Shown here piece by piece: positions 63,356 through 64,000 of a stretch of 64,000 nucleotides of DNA. The position numbers were made by a program, and so were the translations under genes. Location of the stretch: the NCBI RefSeq assembly GCF_039536245.1, contig NZ_BAAAYN010000041.1, positions 30,904-94,903 on the forward strand, given 5' to 3'. The first letter of the stretch is position 1. The number at the start of each line of letters is the position of its first letter. Source of the stretch: Cryptosporangium minutisporangium. Lineage in GTDB: Bacteria > Actinomycetota > Actinomycetes > Mycobacteriales > Cryptosporangiaceae. Under the pieces are notes generated by a model, which worked only from the letters and a program-made list of their open reading frames with translations, had not been told where the DNA came from and did not search any database.

Positions 63356-63897
63356 CGCCGTGCGGCGGACCCGCTGGTGCGGGCGACGTAGCGGCGGAAG
63401 CGCCGGAGCCCGACCGCCAGAGCCGCGGCGGCGAGCGGGCGGACCAGTGGCCACACCCGCGCGCCGAACTTCCCGAGCGGCAGGTGCAGGTCCTCGCTCC
63501 ACGTCATCGCGGTGCGGTCTGCACCCCGTTCGACCAGCCGAAACGCTCCCGGCCCCCGAACCAGCCGCCCGACGTGCACCACGTCGACGCGATGCGGTGG
63601 CTCCCACGTCACGACGTGGAAGACGTCCAGGAAGCCGACCCTGCGGTTGAGGAAACCGAGCCGCACGCCGGTGAACGCATGTACGACGCTGCCCGGGCTC
63701 CGCCCGTCGCCGCGCACCACGCGGACGTCGGTCAGCGGGATCCAGCGAGCCTGAGCCGGCCAGTCGGTTGCGGCCGCGAACACGGTCTCGATGTCCGCGT
63801 CGACGACGACGTCGACCGCCAGCCGTCCCGGGCCGGATACGGCGAGCTCGGCGGGGATGTCCGCCGGCACCGGGGCGACGCCGGACGGCACCGTCAC
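63352..63897 (-). CDS. SRPBCC (START-like) lipid/ligand-binding protein
   Basis: 181 residues. The start VDVVVDADIETVFAAATDWPAQARWIPLTDVRVV is the helix-grip START/polyketide-cyclase form. The C-terminus is helical and basic (RPLAAAALAVGLRRFRRYVA). The GTG at 63897 overlaps the stop of the gene running off the right edge, and its own stop overlaps tag, so three genes are coupled. Ligand unknown. Confidence 0.88.
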   Translation of the reverse strand: MTVPSGVAPVPADIPAELAVSGPGRLAVDVVVDADIETVFAAATDWPAQARWIPLTDVRVVRGDGRSPGSVVHAFTGVRLGFLNRRVGFLDVFHVVTWEPPHRVDVVHVGRLVRGPGAFRLVERGADRTAMTWSEDLHLPLGKFGARVWPLVRPLAAAALAVGLRRFRRYVARTSGSAARR

Positions 63898-64000
63898 CGG
63901 CCCCGGCCGGAGCGCGGCACGGCGACCTCTGCCTCGTCCGCGCGGGGGTCGTCCGCGGGGGCATCGTCGGCGCGGGCGTCGTCCGCGCGGGGGTCGTCCG
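63894..64000 (-). CDS. C-terminal end of an unidentified gene with RADD repeats
   Basis: The minus-strand frame open at the right edge encodes 34 residues, starting with about four tandem five-residue repeats of ADD-x-x type (Arg/Ala/Asp/Pro) and ending EVAVPRSGRGR. Its TGA overlaps the SRPBCC GTG (GTGA). Too little is in the window to name it; the M. tuberculosis gene order would put Rv1209 here. Confidence 0.5.
   Translation of the reverse strand, partial: DDPRADDARADDAPADDPRADEAEVAVPRSGRGR

Overview
The window is very GC-rich, gene-dense DNA with GTG and TTG starts, ATGA/GTGA stop-start overlaps and many genes found only in Actinobacteria (DUF3107, DUF3117, DUF3152, actinobacterial MoeZ, AdnAB, the SigE-RseA-HtrA-TatB group). 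It comes from a high-GC actinomycete chromosome. Two blocks keep the gene order I recall for Mycobacterium tuberculosis: Rv3201c-Rv3211 (here about 2.9-30.4 kb) and Rv1208-Rv1232c (here about 48.7-64 kb, inverted). The genus cannot be fixed from sequence alone; a Frankia/Cryptosporangium/Micromonospora-like actinomycete fits. I see no phage, integrase, transposase, CRISPR array, rRNA or tRNA.

Layout. 0-3 kb: end of a hydrolase and a secreted M6 metalloprotease. 3-9.5 kb: the AdnAB recombination motor-nuclease. 9.6-13 kb: a PadR regulator coupled to an FtsX-type ABC exporter. 13-14.7 kb: a hydrolase, a Clp N-domain protein and a small HTH protein whose leaderless promoter is covered by two identical palindromes. 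14.9-20 kb: a sphingosine-1-phosphate-lyase-like decarboxylase coupled to an MFS carrier, an alkyltransferase-like protein and an amino acid permease. 20-30.9 kb: MoeZ, DUF3152, hydrolase, a large repeat-rich protein, TetR, DUF3107, a ferritin-like protein and a DEAD-box helicase. 31-37 kb: membrane proteins, an MpaB-type oxygenase, a Cas4/RecB-like nuclease, a PHP phosphoesterase and a bacterial PH protein. 37-48 kb: TrmH methyltransferase, MaoC hydratase, HTTM and DCC proteins, an SOS-boxed radical SAM protein, acyl-CoA dehydrogenase, SDR, DUF4190, a CitE-type lyase and an EamA transporter. 48-52.5 kb: an MgtE-N/CBS protein, DUF1003, Mrp and TatB. 52.6-57 kb: HtrA, an RseB-like protein, RseA and SigE, all on the minus strand. 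57-64 kb: O-methyltransferase, GlgC and GlgA (divergent), leucyl aminopeptidase, DUF3117, Tag glycosylase and an SRPBCC protein.

Working together. SigE, its zinc anti-sigma factor, an RseB-like sensor, HtrA and TatB form a cell-envelope stress and export module. The MaoC, acyl-CoA dehydrogenase and CitE-type genes look like three enzymes of the ethylmalonyl-CoA pathway, scattered over 9 kb. GlgC and GlgA make alpha-glucan precursors. AdnAB, the alkyltransferase-like protein, Tag, the Cas4/RecB-like nuclease and the LexA-boxed radical SAM protein are DNA repair functions.

The least explained material is intergenic: a family of long hairpin repeats (four copies, three between convergent genes), a perfect 94-bp tandem duplication between glgC and glgA, a 32-bp triplication ending in a perfect 36-bp palindrome, and a recurring leaderless promoter layout (TANNNT six or seven bases before the start codon).
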